Below, in pieces: positions 25,676 through 35,345 of a stretch of DNA of 64,000 nt. Each line of letters opens with the position of its first letter. The stretch's first letter is position 1. The stretch comes from Paenirhodobacter populi (lineage in GTDB: Bacteria > Pseudomonadota > Alphaproteobacteria > Rhodobacterales > Rhodobacteraceae): NCBI RefSeq assembly GCF_004022215.1, contig NZ_SAUZ01000023.1:1-64000 (forward strand), read 5' to 3'. Under the pieces are notes generated by a model. That model made no database searches and was not told the origin of the DNA. It saw only the letters and a list, made by a program, of their open reading frames with translations. Position numbers and translations under genes: made by a program.

Positions 25676-27040
25676 TCAGGCGTCCAGCACGAACATCAGG
25701 CGCAGATGCGGCGCCCCGCCCCCGGCGGACAGCGCGGCCAGATCCTCGGCCGAGACCTCGAAGCCCGAGCCAAGGGCGGGCGCCGACAGCGCCGGCACAT
25801 GCGCCCCCGCCTGCGCCTCCTGCAGCAGCAGCCGGTTCAGCCGCCCCGCCCCGAAGGGATCCCTCACCGGCTGCACCGGATGCGCGAACCGCGCGCCAAG
25901 CGCCATCTGGAACACCTGGTTCAACAGGCCCGGACGCCCGGCAAAGGGCGGCACCTGTTCCAGATCGGCAAAGCGCGCTGGCCCCTTGCCCAGCCGCTGC
26001 AACAGCGGGCGGAAGACGCGGGCATCCCCCTCGACCGGGCCGATGCGCGTGTCGAAGACGATCGTTTCCGCCTCGGGGCCAAGGAAGGGCGCGCCGGGCA
26101 GCATCCCCCAGACCGGCTGCCGCAACAGCGCCATATGTGCCGCATTGCCCGGCGCTGGCGCGGGATGGGCGAACAGGTCGTAGCGCATCGCCTGATTGCG
26201 GGCCATGTCCTTCATCGTCTCGCGCAGGACCGGGTCGCGGATCTCTTCGATGACCCGCGCGGCCTCGGCGGGCAGCGACAGGGCGTCGACATTCTCGACC
26301 GGCATGGCGCTGCCGAGCCAGTCGAGCCCCGCCTGCGCGAAAGCGCCCTGCACCTCGCGGAAGGCGAGCGGGCGGAAATCGGGGTTCATGTATTCATGCG
26401 CGATGTAATCCGCGTCCCGGGTCAGCAGATCGTCGAGCGACGCCCCCGCATGCGGATAAAGCTGAAAGAACCCCGCCCCCGCATCGCGCATCGCCGTCAG
26501 CAGGCGCAGCCCCTCGGCCACCGCATCGGGGCGGCCGGCAAGCTGGCGGAAGACGGAATGGAAGGCGCGGAAGGCCGAGCCGCCCGGCTCGGACATGTAC
26601 TGCACCGCCGCGATGCCGCCCGGCGCCAGATGGCGGGCGGTGAAGGCGACAAAGGCTTCGCGCACGTCATCGCCGACCCAGGACAGCACGCCATGCGTGA
26701 CGATATGGCTGAACGATCCCTCGACCGCATCCGGATCGCGGACATCGGCGCACAGGAACCGCACGTTTTCAAGCCCGGCCGCATCGGCACGGCGGCGGGC
26801 GATCTCGATATGCTCGGGGTTGATGTCGATGCCGGTGAACCGGACCGAGGGATTCGCCGCCGCAAGCACCAGCGCGCCAAACCCCTGACCGCAGCCCACC
26901 TCGCACCACGACGTGGTCCCCGGCGGAACCCGGCCAAGCGCCGCCAGCACCGCAGCCAGCCACAAGGGCGCCTGCTCCGCGTGGAAATGCGCCGGATACC
27001 GGACATCCGTCAGGTAACCCGCGCCGCGCGCCTGATCCAT
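25676..27040 (-). CDS. SAM-dependent methyltransferase with C-terminal regulatory domain
   Basis: A 454-aa protein. The N-terminal class I methyltransferase has motif I in WCEVGCGQGFGALVLAAANP, the acidic loop in FTGIDINPEHIEIARRR and motif IV in FSHIVTHGVLSWVGDDV. The C-terminal half (about 230-454) looks like the methyltransferase regulatory domain found in rickettsial protein-lysine methyltransferases that modify an outer-membrane protein. AGGAGGATGCG precedes the ATG. It directly follows the FepA-like receptor gene. A protein substrate such as that receptor or a secreted neighbour is an attractive but untested idea; small-molecule methylation is equally open. Confidence 0.82.
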   Translation of the reverse strand: MDQARGAGYLTDVRYPAHFHAEQAPLWLAAVLAALGRVPPGTTSWCEVGCGQGFGALVLAAANPSVRFTGIDINPEHIEIARRRADAAGLENVRFLCADVRDPDAVEGSFSHIVTHGVLSWVGDDVREAFVAFTARHLAPGGIAAVQYMSEPGGSAFRAFHSVFRQLAGRPDAVAEGLRLLTAMRDAGAGFFQLYPHAGASLDDLLTRDADYIAHEYMNPDFRPLAFREVQGAFAQAGLDWLGSAMPVENVDALSLPAEAARVIEEIRDPVLRETMKDMARNQAMRYDLFAHPAPAPGNAAHMALLRQPVWGMLPGAPFLGPEAETIVFDTRIGPVEGDARVFRPLLQRLGKGPARFADLEQVPPFAGRPGLLNQVFQMALGARFAHPVQPVRDPFGAGRLNRLLLQEAQAGAHVPALSAPALGSGFEVSAEDLAALSAGGGAPHLRLMFVLDA

Positions 27041-27117
27041 CGCATCCTCCTCCCGGAACCGCCCTGTGGGCGATGCCGCCCGGACAAGCCGGACGGCAGT
27101 CTGTCAGATCCGCCGGA

Positions 27118-29352
27118 TCAGAACGTCTTGGTCAGACCGATGTAGAAGGCGCGTCCCGGCTCGTTGTAGGTATTGGCACCGTTGCCGGTGCGCTCCAGCC
27201 GTTCGTCGAACAGGTTCGTGATACCGCCGATCAGGGTCGCCCCGTTTGCGAAGTCATACTTCAGGTTGATGTTCGCAATCGCATAGGGGTCACGCGGTTC
27301 CAGATCAGTCGTGTCGGTGATCTCCTCATCGGTGTTCCAGCTGTAGGTCCGCGCCTTGGTCTTGCCATAGAAGCTGGCCGAGGGCGTCACCGTGAACTGC
27401 TCGGTCACCATCCAGTCAACCGAAGCGTTGATCGTGTATTTCGGGATCAGCGACAGCGGATCGCCCGTCGTCTCGTTCTTCGACTGGATCATGTAGGTCG
27501 CGTTGACCGCGAAGCGCACATCCTCGCGGAAGTCGTGGGTGAAGCTGGCTTCAAGACCAGAGATCTTGGCCCGCGGGATGTTTTCCCACTTGTAGTAGCG
27601 CAGATCGTCGGTGCCATTATTGAAGGTACCGACAGGGGTGATACCGCCCATGATGTAGTTGCGGAAATCGTTGTGGAACGCGGTCAGCGTCCCGGTCGTA
27701 CCATTCAGGCTGTCATAGGCGACGCCGATTTCGGTATTGACCGAGGTTTCCGGCTTCAGATCCGGATTGCCGACGACATAGCACTGCCGACCGGTGGCAC
27801 CGACATTGGTATACTCGCCGGTACAGCCGTTCCCCATCGACGTGTAGACGTAGTTCGGGTTCAGCTGATACAGGTTCGGCGCCTTAAACGCACGGGCGAT
27901 ACCGGCCTTCATCTGCCAGCTGTCATTCAACTGATAGGTGGCATTGAGGCTGGGCGAGACGTTATCGCCAAACGTATCGCCATGATCGAGCCGCAGCGCG
28001 GGAGTCAGTGTCAGCGATTCATTCCAGACGATGTTACCTTCGGCATAGACCCCCACGACTGTTTGTTCGGTTTTCGGGTCGCGGTCGGCGGGGTCCGAGA
28101 TCGTGCCGGGGATCGTACCAGTGATCGACTGCGTGTTGGAAACGGAGTCGTCCATCTTCTCGTAGCGGAAATCCGCGCCGAGTGTCAGCGACAAGTGCTT
28201 GCCACCGATATTGCCGGGCAGGATCCATTCCGACTTGCCCGAAAGCGTGTCGAGCTTGATGGTCTTGAACTCATCCGTGTTGATCTGGCCTTCCACACGA
28301 CCAGCCGACCCTTCGGGCAGGCGGGTGTTGCGGGTGCGTTCAAGTTGCAGATAGCTGAACGATTCGCCAAAGGCATAGTCACCGCGATGCGTCACGCCAA
28401 AGTTCTGGCGATACATCTTGTTGGTTTCCTTACCGTAGAGGTTCTCGATCAACTCGGTTTCAGAACAGTTCGAAAGCTGGCAATCACCGGAATAGAGGTT
28501 GCCCTGACGGCTGAAGCCAAATTCGAAATCAAGCGACTGACCATCGACCGGTTCCCAGGTCAGAAGTGCGCTGAAGTCCTTGTTCTCGACGCCTTCGCGC
28601 CCGGCAGGAACATTGGTCGCGGTTCCACCTTCCTCAAGAACCGCATCCGCGTTGATGTCGAAAGCGTCAGGCTCAGTCTTGTTCCAGTTCGCGTTGAAAC
28701 GCGCATGCAGGTTCTGCGTCAGCGGCAGCGCATACATCAGGTTGACACGCTTGGTATCGCCCTCGTCGCTGTGCTGAGGCGCATTGTAGCGCACCGAAAC
28801 CTGCCCCATCGCCGTTTCGGGACGCTTGGTGATGATGTTGACCACACCGCCCGCCGCGCCCGAGCCATAACGTGCCGCCGCCGGGCCCCGGATGACTTCG
28901 ATCCGTTCGATCAGTTCCGGCGCGATCCAGTTGGAATCGCCGCGGGTGTCGCGCTCGCCCATGCGGCCCATCCGCACCGAGTTGCGCGACAGCACCGGCT
29001 TGCCGTCGATCAGGATCAGCGTGTTTTCCGGCCCCATGCCGCGAATGTCGATCTGACGGTTGTTGCCGCGCTGGCCGGTCGTGGTGTTGCCGGTCAGGTT
29101 GACGCCCGGCATCTTGCGCACGATTTCCGAAATGTCGTTCACCACCGGCGTCCGTTCCAGATCGCCCGCTGTGATGTTCGACACCCCCAGGGATTGCTTG
29201 GTCTGCTGCTCGGCGGAAATGACAATCGTATCGAGCGTGGTTTCGTCGTCGACAGACGCTTCCTGCGCGACGGCCACACCGGTGAAAATTCCGACAGACA
29301 TCAAAAGGGAAAGGGCCGTGCCCGAGGCCAGACGCGAACTGGAAGTCGCCAT
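27118..29352 (-). CDS. TonB-dependent outer-membrane receptor, FepA-like (ferric enterobactin/catecholate)
   Basis: A 744-aa receptor. A signal peptide ends at VAVAQ, a TonB-box-like DTIVISA follows, the plug holds IRGMGPENTLILIDGKPV and VIRGPAAARYGSGAAGGVVN, and the 22-strand barrel ends in FYIGLTKTF with terminal Phe. NPNYVYTSMGNGCTGEY and DCQLSNCSE match the cysteine loops of FepA/PfeA. It imports ferric catecholates using TonB energy. Start 29352 has AGGAG 6 bases upstream. By eye its codon use is less GC-rich at third positions than its neighbours (many A/T-ending codons), suggesting acquisition or relaxed use. First gene of an operon with the methyltransferase, the small secreted protein and the YncE-like propeller. 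Confidence 0.93.
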   Translation of the reverse strand: MATSSSRLASGTALSLLMSVGIFTGVAVAQEASVDDETTLDTIVISAEQQTKQSLGVSNITAGDLERTPVVNDISEIVRKMPGVNLTGNTTTGQRGNNRQIDIRGMGPENTLILIDGKPVLSRNSVRMGRMGERDTRGDSNWIAPELIERIEVIRGPAAARYGSGAAGGVVNIITKRPETAMGQVSVRYNAPQHSDEGDTKRVNLMYALPLTQNLHARFNANWNKTEPDAFDINADAVLEEGGTATNVPAGREGVENKDFSALLTWEPVDGQSLDFEFGFSRQGNLYSGDCQLSNCSETELIENLYGKETNKMYRQNFGVTHRGDYAFGESFSYLQLERTRNTRLPEGSAGRVEGQINTDEFKTIKLDTLSGKSEWILPGNIGGKHLSLTLGADFRYEKMDDSVSNTQSITGTIPGTISDPADRDPKTEQTVVGVYAEGNIVWNESLTLTPALRLDHGDTFGDNVSPSLNATYQLNDSWQMKAGIARAFKAPNLYQLNPNYVYTSMGNGCTGEYTNVGATGRQCYVVGNPDLKPETSVNTEIGVAYDSLNGTTGTLTAFHNDFRNYIMGGITPVGTFNNGTDDLRYYKWENIPRAKISGLEASFTHDFREDVRFAVNATYMIQSKNETTGDPLSLIPKYTINASVDWMVTEQFTVTPSASFYGKTKARTYSWNTDEEITDTTDLEPRDPYAIANINLKYDFANGATLIGGITNLFDERLERTGNGANTYNEPGRAFYIGLTKTF

Positions 29353-29719
29353 CCCGTGCTCCTGCAAATGAAGTTGAATCGTTGGCTGGCACGTGGCGGG
29401 CTGTCACGGGGGTTCAAACATCCGTGAAACGACAAGCGCAACTGAATTCTCTGAAAATCATGTCGAAATGCCGCCCACTGTGTCGTTTTCGTCATTCGGC
29501 AGTCCGATTGCCGGGATCGGCGGCAGTTCGGGGACGCTTCGGCGGGGATGAAATCCCGTCGCGCCGTGATCGTGCCGGGCGATCCGGCGGCCCTTCATGC
29601 ACCGGGGGAATCGCCTGCGGGGCGCGGGATCTGTCATCCCGGACGATGATCGGATAAAAGGGTTTTTCCGGGTCCGCCTTTATGCGAGGCCCCCGGCCGA
29701 CATGCGCAAGGCAGGTTTC
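29353..29719. other. Divergent promoter region, fepA-like / exonuclease
   Basis: 367 bp without a supported gene. The first 120 bp next to the receptor gene are AT-richer (AACTGAATTCTCTGAAAATC at 29440-29459) and probably hold its promoter; no clear Fur or RirA box could be recognised. Confidence 0.5.
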
Positions 29720-30664
29720 ATGACGCCCCTCGACCCCCTCCCCGGCCCACCGCCGAAACCGCAGGACACGCCGCGGCGGAGGGACTTCGGGCATCTTGGA
29801 ACCCCGCCCGAGGGCGATTTCCGCTTCGTCGCGCTGGATGTCGAAACCGCCTGCGGCGATGCCGGCAGCATCTGCCAGATCGGGCTGGCCTGCGTCCTGC
29901 CGGACAACGGGATCCGGACCTTTTCGATGCTGGTGAACCCGGGCACCCGCTTCGATCCGTTCAACATCCGGCTGCATGGCATCGGCCCCGGCCATGTCGC
30001 GGATGCGCCGGGCTTTCCGCAGGCGCTGGCGTTGCTGCTGCCGCTGTTGCGCGCGCATCCGTTGATCCAGCACAGCAATTTCGACAGGCTGGCGATTCAG
30101 GCGGCCTGCCGCGCCCACGGGATAGAGCCGCCCGCCCTGCGGTGGAGCGACAGCGTCGCCATCGCCCGCCGCGCCTGGCCCGAGCTGAAGGGCAATGGCG
30201 GTCATGGGCTGGCGAACCTCAAGTGGGTCCTGCGGCTGGACTTCCACCACCATGACGCGGGCGAGGATGCCCGTGCCGCGGCGCTGGTGGTGCTGCATGC
30301 CGAAACCCGTCTGGCGCTGCCGTTCGAGCAACTGACCGCGGCCCGCCCCACCTCGCGGACGCGCGCGGCCCGGCCCGTCCCGGTGGCCGATCCCGAAGGC
30401 CCGCTTGCCGGCGCGGTGGTGGTCTTTACCGGCACTCTGGGCCTCCCGCGCGACCGCGCCGCGGAAATGGCCGCCCGCGTGGGGATGGAGGTGGCGCAGG
30501 GCGTCACCGAACGGACCACCCATCTGGTCGTCGGGCCGGACCCGGCCACGGCCCTGCAAAGCACCAAGCTGCGCAAGGCCGAACAGCTGCGCGCGGCGGG
30601 CTATCCGATCCGGATCATCGATGAAAGCGTGTTCCGGGCGCTGGTCGATCCCCGCCCGGAATAG
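29720..30664 (+). CDS. DEDDh exonuclease with C-terminal BRCT domain (DnaQ/ExoX-like)
   Basis: A 314-aa protein. The exonuclease core (about 30-205) has FVALDVETACGDAG (D-x-E), HSNFDRLAIQAA (second Asp) and HHHDAGEDARAAALV (His-4-Asp), a complete DEDDh set. A BRCT domain occupies the C-terminus (LAGAVVVFTGTLGLPRDRAA to THLVVG). Such DnaQ-BRCT proteins act as 3'-5' exonucleases in DNA repair. ATG 29720 is preferred because AAGGCAGG lies 5 bases upstream; ATG 29702 is a possible alternative. Transcribed alone. Confidence 0.85.
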   Translation: MTPLDPLPGPPPKPQDTPRRRDFGHLGTPPEGDFRFVALDVETACGDAGSICQIGLACVLPDNGIRTFSMLVNPGTRFDPFNIRLHGIGPGHVADAPGFPQALALLLPLLRAHPLIQHSNFDRLAIQAACRAHGIEPPALRWSDSVAIARRAWPELKGNGGHGLANLKWVLRLDFHHHDAGEDARAAALVVLHAETRLALPFEQLTAARPTSRTRAARPVPVADPEGPLAGAVVVFTGTLGLPRDRAAEMAARVGMEVAQGVTERTTHLVVGPDPATALQSTKLRKAEQLRAAGYPIRIIDESVFRALVDPRPE

Positions 30665-31102
30665 ACGCCGGCGATCCTGCCCTTCGCCGCCGGCCCCGAA
30701 AGGCCCGGGGACAGTGCGTCTGGCCTTCGCGGAATGGCGGGCAGACCGTCCCCCGAACCGCGTCCCGCAACCGCTTTCGGCAGGCTGCCGGCACGCCATG
30801 AGGCGTTGCACATCCGTTGGGCATTCGGGGGGATGAATATTCCGGGCGTTCTGGGGCGCGCTGCGAGAATAATTATCTCCGCGCTCCGCCCCCTTGAGAA
30901 TGACATGCCACGGGCGTCCGCATGGCAGGGATGCGCGATTCATTTCAACGCATTGATATCATTCAACGATCCGGAAGACCCGCGCCGGTTTGCACGCCCC
31001 CCGCATCGCTGGCCCCGCAAAAATAACGATTCATTGACTCGTGATAGGATTTTCGCTGCAACGTCCCTGCATAGCCGCCAGAAACAACGGCCGGAGGACA
31101 AA
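30665..31102. promoter_or_regulatory. Upstream region of the ssu operon
   Basis: 438 bp without a supported gene, AT-richer towards ssuA. It contains GAGAATAATTATCTC at 30865-30879, which resembles a 7-1-7 Fur box at most positions, and a TTGACT hexamer at 31034-31039. Neither can be assigned with certainty. Confidence 0.4.
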
Positions 31103-32071
31103 ATGAACAGTTTGACACGGCGTCAGTTCAGCATCGCCAGCATCGCGGGCCTTGGGGCCGCAACCATGGGGTTCGGCGCCGCCCCTGCCTTTGCGGCGCA
31201 GGTCAAGACGCTGAAGATCGGCTATCAGAAAACCGGGTTGCCGGTGATCGCGCAGCAGCAGAAATCCATCGAGACGGCGCTGAAACCGCTTGGCACCGGT
31301 GTCGAATGGGTCGAATTCTCGGCCGGGCCGCCGCTGGTCGAGGCGCTGAACGTCGGCTCGATCCATCTTGGCTGGACGGGCGATGCGCCGCCGGTCTTCG
31401 GTCAGGCCTCCGGCGCGGCGATTTCCTACATCGCGGCCTTCCCGCCAAGTGGCAAGGGCGAGGCGATCTTTGCCAAATCCGGCTCGGGCATCACCACCGT
31501 CGCCGATCTGAAGGGCAAGAAGGTTGCCTTCGGCAAGGGCACCAGCTCCAACAACCTCGTCGTCGCGGCGCTTGAGGCGAACGGGCTGCAATTCACCGAT
31601 ATCGAGCCGGTCTACCTGTCCCCCGCCGATGCGGGCGCGGCCTTCGCCGCCGACAAGGTGGACGCATGGGCCGTCTGGGACCCGTTCTTCGCCATCGCCG
31701 AGGTGCGCTACAAACCCACCGTGATCGTGCGCACGGCGGATGTGCTGACGGTGAACAGCTACTTCCTCGCCAACCGGGATTTCCCGCCCGACAATGCCGA
31801 GATCATCCACAAGACGCTCGACGCGCTGCGCGAATCCGCCGCCTGGGCCGCCGCGAACCGCGACAAGGTCGCGCAGGCCCTGCACGAGGTGACGGGCGTT
31901 CCGCTGGCCGCGCAGCAGCTTGCGGCCGAACGGCAGGATTTCGGCGTTTCCCCCATCACGCCCGAGATCATCGCCGGGCAGCAGGCCACCGCCGACCGCT
32001 TCTACCGCATCGGTCTGATCCCGAAGCAGATCGATGTCGCGGATGCGGTCTGGTCCGGTGGAAAGGCGTGA
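31103..32071 (+). CDS. ssuA: Aliphatic sulfonate ABC transporter substrate-binding protein
   Basis: A 322-aa periplasmic binding protein with a Tat-like leader (TRRQFSIASIAGLGAATM, cleavage near AFA-A). The core matches SsuA: LKIGYQKTGLPVIAQQQKSI, WVEFSAGPPLVEALNVGSIH, TGDAPPVFGQASG and DLKGKKVAFGKGTSSNNLV. It delivers alkanesulfonates to the SsuCB transporter as a sulfur source. CCGGAGGA precedes the ATG. First gene of ssuACBD; the order differs from E. coli ssuEADCB and no ssuE is present here. Confidence 0.93.
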   Translation: MNSLTRRQFSIASIAGLGAATMGFGAAPAFAAQVKTLKIGYQKTGLPVIAQQQKSIETALKPLGTGVEWVEFSAGPPLVEALNVGSIHLGWTGDAPPVFGQASGAAISYIAAFPPSGKGEAIFAKSGSGITTVADLKGKKVAFGKGTSSNNLVVAALEANGLQFTDIEPVYLSPADAGAAFAADKVDAWAVWDPFFAIAEVRYKPTVIVRTADVLTVNSYFLANRDFPPDNAEIIHKTLDALRESAAWAAANRDKVAQALHEVTGVPLAAQQLAAERQDFGVSPITPEIIAGQQATADRFYRIGLIPKQIDVADAVWSGGKA

Positions 32072-32081
32072 GGAGGCCGGC

Positions 32082-32912
32082 ATGACCGCTGTAACCACGG
32101 AAACCGACACCAAGACCAAAGGGCGCGGCGCGCCCTTTCGGTTTTTGGCCCCGCGCGGCCTGATCGGCTGGGTGCTGCCGCTGATCATCGTCCTGCTGTG
32201 GGAGGCGCTGTCCCGCACCGGCGTCATCACCGAAAACGTCCTGCCCGCCCCGTCCGAGGTGCTGGCGGCGGGCTGGCAGTTGCTGCTGTCGGGCGAGCTT
32301 GTCCACAACATCGCCATCAGCACGCAGCGCGCGTTGATCGGTTTCGTCATCGGCGGCGGCTTCGGCTTTGCCTTCGGGCTGGCGAACGGGCTCTGGTCCC
32401 GGTCGCGCGACGTCACCGACACGACGCTGCAGATGATCCGCAACGTGCCGCATCTGGCGCTGATCCCGCTGGTGATCCTGTGGTTCGGCATCGGCGAAGA
32501 GGCAAAGATCTTCCTCGTCGCGCTTGGCGTGTTCTTCCCGATCTACGTGAACACCCTGCTGGGCATTCAGGGGATCGACCCGCAACTGACGGAAATGGGC
32601 CGCATCTACGGCATGAGCCCCTCGCGCCTGTTCTGGCGGGTGATCCTGCCGGGCGCGCTGCCCGCGATCTTCACCGGGCTGCGCTATGCGCTTGGCATCA
32701 TGTGGCTGACGCTGATCGTCGCGGAAACCATCGCCGCCAATTCGGGCCTTGGCTACATGGCTATGCAGGCGCGCGAATTCATGCAGATCGACGTGGTGGT
32801 GCTGTCGATCCTGATCTACGCACTGCTGGGGAAACTAGCCGACAGTCTCGCGCGCCTCGCCGAAAGCCTGTCGCTGCAATGGCACCCCGCCTTTCAGAGA
32901 AAGGACGCATGA
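32082..32912 (+). CDS. ssuC: Aliphatic sulfonate ABC transporter permease
   Basis: A 276-aa permease with about six membrane segments and the BPD_transp_1 EAA loop ([20 protein letters not shown]). [20 protein letters not shown] is typical of SsuC/TauC. The ATG at 32082 follows AGGAGG by 5 bases, 10 bp after the ssuA stop. It overlaps the ssuB start by 4 bp. It forms the membrane channel for sulfonate import. Confidence 0.95.
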   Translation: MTAVTTETDTKTKGRGAPFRFLAPRGLIGWVLPLIIVLLWEALSRTGVITENVLPAPSEVLAAGWQLLLSGELVHNIAISTQRALIGFVIGGGFGFAFGLANGLWSRSRDVTDTTLQMIRNVPHLALIPLVILWFGIGEEAKIFLVALGVFFPIYVNTLLGIQGIDPQLTEMGRIYGMSPSRLFWRVILPGALPAIFTGLRYALGIMWLTLIVAETIAANSGLGYMAMQAREFMQIDVVVLSILIYALLGKLADSLARLAESLSLQWHPAFQRKDA

Positions 32913-33643
32913 TGTCCACCGCCTTCACCTTTCAGGGCGTGCAGCGGGTCTTCGGATCGAAGCAGGTCCTGCGCGGCATCAACCTTGAGGTCCCCGAGGG
33001 CCAGTTCGTCGCCATCATCGGCAAATCGGGCTGCGGCAAGTCCACGCTCTTGCGCCTGCTGGCCGGGCTCGACCAGCCCGATGGCGGCCGCATCACCCGG
33101 GGCGAGGCCGCGCGCGGCGCCGCCGGCACCCGCATCATGTTTCAGGAACCCCGCCTGCTGCCCTGGGCACGGGTGACGGAAAACGTCGCCGTCGGGCTGA
33201 CCGGCATCGCGCAGGGCGCGGCGGCGAATGCCCGTGCCGCCGACTATCTGGCAGAGGTGGGGCTGGCGGATCGCGGCAGCGAATGGCCATCCGTCCTGTC
33301 GGGCGGACAGCGCCAGCGCGTCGCGCTGGCCCGCGCGCTGGTGGGGCAACCGGCGATCCTCGCGCTCGACGAACCGCTTGGCGCGCTCGACGCCCTGACC
33401 CGGATCGAGATGCAGCAGCTTCTGGAACGGATCTGGCGCGAGAAGGGCTTCACCGCCGTCCTCGTCACCCATGACGTGGCCGAGGCGGTGATCCTCGCCG
33501 ACCGGGTGATCTTGCTGGAAGAAGGGCATGTCGCGCTCGACCTGACCATCGACCTGCCGCGTCCGCGCCGTCACGGGTCGCCCGAAGTCGCGGCCTATGA
33601 ACAGGAAATCCTCGACAGGCTGCTCGGCCGCAACGCCGCCTGA
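32909..33643 (+). CDS. ssuB: Aliphatic sulfonate ABC transporter ATP-binding protein
   Basis: A 244-aa ATPase. Walker [11 protein letters not shown]-loop FQEPRLLPW, signature [17 protein letters not shown], Walker [13 protein letters not shown] and H-loop [12 protein letters not shown] are intact, and [17 protein letters not shown] is characteristic of SsuB/TauB. ATGATG at the ssuC stop gives two starts (32909 or 32912); the first has a better spaced AAGGA. It powers SsuC. Confidence 0.95.
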   Translation: MMSTAFTFQGVQRVFGSKQVLRGINLEVPEGQFVAIIGKSGCGKSTLLRLLAGLDQPDGGRITRGEAARGAAGTRIMFQEPRLLPWARVTENVAVGLTGIAQGAAANARAADYLAEVGLADRGSEWPSVLSGGQRQRVALARALVGQPAILALDEPLGALDALTRIEMQQLLERIWREKGFTAVLVTHDVAEAVILADRVILLEEGHVALDLTIDLPRPRRHGSPEVAAYEQEILDRLLGRNAA

Positions 33644-33687
33644 CCCATTCCCCGCGCCCCGGCGCGACACAGAGAAAAGACAGTCCC

Positions 33688-34851
33688 ATGACCGACAAAC
33701 CCCTCGATTTCCTCTGGTTCATTCCCTCGTCCGGCGATGGCAGCTATCTGGGCACCGACCAGCTCAGCCGCCCCACCGATCCCGATTACTTCCGCGAAAT
33801 CGCCACCGCCGCCGACCGGCTCGGCTATTCCGGGGTGCTGATCCCGACGGGCGTCGCCTGCGAGGAAAGCTTCATCCTCGCCGCCGATCTGGCCGCCCAT
33901 ACGGAACGGCTGAAGTTCCTCGTGGCGATCCGGCCGGGCACCGCCTCGCCCGCCTATTACGCGCGGCTCGCCTCGACGCTCGACCGGGTGTCGCGGGGGC
34001 GGCTGCTTCTGAACATCGTCGTCGGCGGATCGGCGCAGGAGCTGGCGGGGGACGGCGTCTTCCTTGGCCATGACGAACGCTACGACCATGCGGACGAATT
34101 CTTTCAGGTGTTCAACAGCCTGATGGAGACCGGCCACGCCAATCTGGACGGCAAATACATCCGCGCGCTGGACGCGCGGCTTGGACTGCCGCCGGTGCAG
34201 CAGCCGCGCCCGCCGCTGTATTTCGGCGGCTCCTCCGATGCCGGGATCGATTTCGCCGCCGGCATCACCGAGAAATACCTGACCTGGGGCGAGCCCCCGG
34301 CGCAGGTCGCCGAAAAGATCGCCCATGTGCGCAAGGCGGCGGCGAAACGCGGCCATGATGTCAGCTTCGGCATCCGGCTGCATTTCATCGTGCGCGAAAC
34401 GGACGACGAGGCGTGGGAGGCCGCGGACCGGCTGATCTCCCACCTCTCCGACGACACCATCGCCGCCGCGCAGGAGGTGCAGCGCGCCCAATCCGATTCC
34501 GTCGGGCAGGCGCGGATGCAGGCGCTGCACAACGGCCGGCGCGACCGGCTGGAGGTGTCGCCGAACCTCTGGGCCGGGGTCGGGCTGGTGCGCTCGGGCG
34601 CGGGGACGGCGCTGGTCGGCTCGCCCCCGACGGTGGCGGAACGGCTGCGGGAATATCAGGCGCTCGGCATCGATACGGTCATCGCCTCGGGCTATCCGCA
34701 TCTTGAGGAATCCTACCGCGTGGCGGAACTGCTGTTCCCCGAGCTTGGCATTCACGCCCCGGTGCCGCCGCTGCGGCAATCCTTCGGGGCAAAGCAGGTG
34801 TTCGGCGGCGGCGGTCACGGCGGCAATATGAAGGCCGCGGCGGCGTCCTGA
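33688..34851 (+). CDS. ssuD: FMNH2-dependent alkanesulfonate monooxygenase
   Basis: A 387-aa bacterial-luciferase-fold monooxygenase. [33 protein letters not shown] with the conserved active-site Cys, and [17 protein letters not shown] with the conserved Arg and His match SsuD. It splits alkanesulfonates to aldehyde and sulfite using reduced FMN and O2. The FMN reductase partner SsuE is not in this operon; a flavin-reductase-like gene lies at 21.8 kb. It ends facing a convergent gap with two copies of the intergenic element. Confidence 0.95.
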   Translation: MTDKPLDFLWFIPSSGDGSYLGTDQLSRPTDPDYFREIATAADRLGYSGVLIPTGVACEESFILAADLAAHTERLKFLVAIRPGTASPAYYARLASTLDRVSRGRLLLNIVVGGSAQELAGDGVFLGHDERYDHADEFFQVFNSLMETGHANLDGKYIRALDARLGLPPVQQPRPPLYFGGSSDAGIDFAAGITEKYLTWGEPPAQVAEKIAHVRKAAAKRGHDVSFGIRLHFIVRETDDEAWEAADRLISHLSDDTIAAAQEVQRAQSDSVGQARMQALHNGRRDRLEVSPNLWAGVGLVRSGAGTALVGSPPTVAERLREYQALGIDTVIASGYPHLEESYRVAELLFPELGIHAPVPPLRQSFGAKQVFGGGGHGGNMKAAAAS

Positions 34852-34880
34852 TCCAAGCGGGAGCGCCTGTGGATAGTGGG

Positions 34881-34943
34881 AAAGGGGGCCAGCCCCCTCG
34901 CCCGTGCCGGGCTCACCCCCGGGATATTTAAGGAAAGATGAAA
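34881..34943 (+). repeat. Intergenic element copy 6
   Basis: GGGGGCCAGCCCCC, stem GCCCG-TGC-CGGGC, core CCCCCGGGATATTTAAGG. The core has TTTAAGG instead of TTTATGG, the only core change seen among nine copies. Confidence 0.8.
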
Positions 34944-35226
34944 AGCAGAAAAAACCCGATCCGGGACGCTCGGCGAAGCCGGGCCGGACCTTTATCCTTC
35001 ACGGCCATCGGCCTCCCCGCCCGTTCCGCAGGTCCGGAAGTGTCGGATCTGGTAACTGACGCCTTAACCAAAAAGTCGGTGTGACAGGGTAGGCTTGGCC
35101 GGAAACTGGGAAGTCTGTCTTGAATTGGCGGGAAATGCCGGGATTTCAGGCCGATCTTCACCAGATACAGAACGATTTTCGCGCTGATGCCTGCTCAAGA
35201 TCCTTTTTCAGCAGCCTTCTAATGGC
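34944..35226. other. Gene-free spacer between element copies 6 and 7
   Basis: 283 bp between the two inverted copies in the ssuD/DUF1194 convergent gap (whole gap 34852-35345). No convincing coding sequence; a 77-codon minus-strand frame has no ribosome site or family match. Confidence 0.5.
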
Positions 35227-35288
35227 CTTCGTGTTTCCATAAATATCCCGGGGGTGAGCGCGGAACGCGCGAGGGGGCTGGCCCCCTT
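35227..35288 (-). repeat. Intergenic element copy 7
   Basis: Core CCATAAATATCCCGGGGG, stem GCGCGGAACGCGC, stem GGGGGCTGGCCCCC. Inverted relative to copy 6. Confidence 0.82.
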
Positions 35289-35345
35289 GCTCCCTCTCCG
35301 GACACGCCCCGGTCCCGGTCGAAAGCCTTCCGGAAGAAACGTCCT

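Noticed and set aside
27073-29427. Plus-strand open frame of about 780 codons opposite the FepA-like receptor
   Set aside because: The receptor frame has signal peptide, plug motifs and terminal Phe; the opposite frame has no domain or ribosome site.
34928-35161. Short minus-strand frame of 77 codons between element copies 6 and 7
   Set aside because: Starts inside noncoding DNA, no ribosome site, overlaps the repeat element, no family likeness.
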